Shown here piece after piece: positions 63,435-64,000 of a stretch of DNA of 64,000 nt. Below the pieces are notes generated by a model that saw nothing but the letters and a program-made list of their open reading frames with translations, had not been told where the DNA came from and did no database searches. Source of the stretch: Mucilaginibacter sp. SJ (lineage in GTDB: Bacteria > Bacteroidota > Bacteroidia > Sphingobacteriales > Sphingobacteriaceae); NCBI RefSeq assembly GCF_028993635.1, contig NZ_CP118631.1, forward strand, positions 5,766,001-5,830,000. Direction: 5' to 3'. The translations under genes were made by a program, and so were the position numbers. Within the stretch, counting starts at the first letter, position 1. Each line of letters begins with the position of its first letter.

Positions 63435-64000
63435 TTACTGGTTTTGATAATGATAATCGATGTGCTTGACGATATTCTGATCCTTATCCTTAATGTTCAT
63501 CAAACGCTGAAAGCTGTCATACTCATAATAAGTGGTTTGACCTTTGGCGTCTGTAGCACTCTTCATACCTACCAATGGCACATAAGTATAAGTGGAGACC
63601 TGTGCCGCAGCCAGGCTGGACGCGGATCTGAGCGGCGCAAGGAAAGCATTTACAGCAGCATCTGTCGGTGATACATTGTCGCGAAAAGTTTGAACAGCAC
63701 TCGCTCCGCCAAGTACTGTCACTACCGTATTGTAATCTGCATTACTGATCTGGGCAATCGGATAATTTCCGCCATATCCATAGATATAACAGGTTGCAGA
63801 ACCACCATCTTTTGATACACTCTGGATATTGCCTTTGTTATCATATCCCTGGAATTGTAACCTCGGGTCAAAAGCCGCAGCAGCGGTGCTGGTATACACG
63901 GTTTGAGGGTTAAGAATGTTGTTACCCCAATCGGCATAACTATAAAGCATGGAACTTAGCGGGATGGTACTGTTTTTAAATGATGTTCTTTCGACAAGCG
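63435..64000 (-). CDS. RHS/wrapper protein, C-terminal part (start beyond window)
   Basis: The frame is open to base 64000, so only the last 188 residues are seen. They contain YD-type repeats (LQFQGYDNKGNIQSVSKDGG, TDAKGQTTYYEYDSFQRLMN, KDKDQNIVKHIDYHYQNQ) typical of the large repeat protein that precedes DUF6443 RHS genes in Bacteroidetes. It ends without a toxin tip and lies 19 nt before the RHS gene, so the two are one operon and the products may assemble one shell. Confidence 0.8.
   Translation of the reverse strand, partial: LVERTSFKNSTIPLSSMLYSYADWGNNILNPQTVYTSTAAAAFDPRLQFQGYDNKGNIQSVSKDGGSATCYIYGYGGNYPIAQISNADYNTVVTVLGGASAVQTFRDNVSPTDAAVNAFLAPLRSASSLAAAQVSTYTYVPLVGMKSATDAKGQTTYYEYDSFQRLMNIKDKDQNIVKHIDYHYQNQ

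Overview
The window looks like chromosome from a Bacteroidetes bacterium, most likely Sphingobacteriaceae (Mucilaginibacter or Pedobacter-like). The evidence is a SusC/SusD pair driven by an ECF sigma factor and FecR, many secreted glycoside hydrolases, DUF6443-type RHS proteins, and promoters of the Bacteroidetes form (TTTG, about 20 nt, TAnnTTTG). No rRNA or tRNA gene was recognised.

Layout. 1-3420: a leftward pair of exo-glycosidase genes (GH29 alpha-fucosidase, cut by the window edge, and GH89 alpha-N-acetylglucosaminidase) behind two LacI-type operator half-palindromes. 3475-4538: a possible recombinase remnant and a small secreted protein. 4751-18109: a type II-C CRISPR-Cas defence locus. 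It has a 36-repeat array read on the + strand; a leftward run mod-res-cas1-cas2 in which a complete type III restriction-modification pair sits directly upstream of the adaptation genes; a leftward tracrRNA with its own promoter and terminator; and rightward cas9 followed 1 nt later by a pRiA4b ORF-3-like gene. The repeat itself contains a near-consensus Bacteroidetes promoter, so each spacer may be transcribed from its own repeat.

18819-42544: a polysaccharide utilisation locus. ECF sigma factor, FecR and an STN-containing SusC form a signalling relay. SusD, two paralogous alginate-lyase-fold lipoproteins, GH97, a ROK sugar kinase, a FucP-like permease, a beta-lactamase/alpha-beta-hydrolase fusion, GH127, a decayed GH43, a heparinase II/III-like lyase and a secreted putative hydrolase follow. 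The presence of two lyase folds suggests an acidic (uronic acid-containing) glycan, but the substrate is not known.

42650-64000: accessory DNA. It holds a GNAT acetyltransferase, an unrecognised envelope gene pair (43791-46327), transposase and hydrolase fragments, and an unrecognised pair of very large proteins (47735-54226), one with a Hint self-splicing-type domain and the other with hydrophobic helices. Two RHS toxin modules follow. One is an N-terminally truncated RHS with an Ntox50-like RNase tip and a small adjacent immunity candidate. The other is a full-length secreted RHS with a predicted LAS-type peptidoglycan peptidase tip and an adjacent secreted SH3-like candidate immunity protein. 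Broken IS1182, ISL3 and AbiEii genes mark this as a rearranged island.

The most unusual points are the type III R-M genes embedded in the CRISPR adaptation operon, the promoter-like content of every CRISPR repeat, the peptidase-tipped RHS with its secreted partner, and the unnamed 1334/809-residue gene pair.
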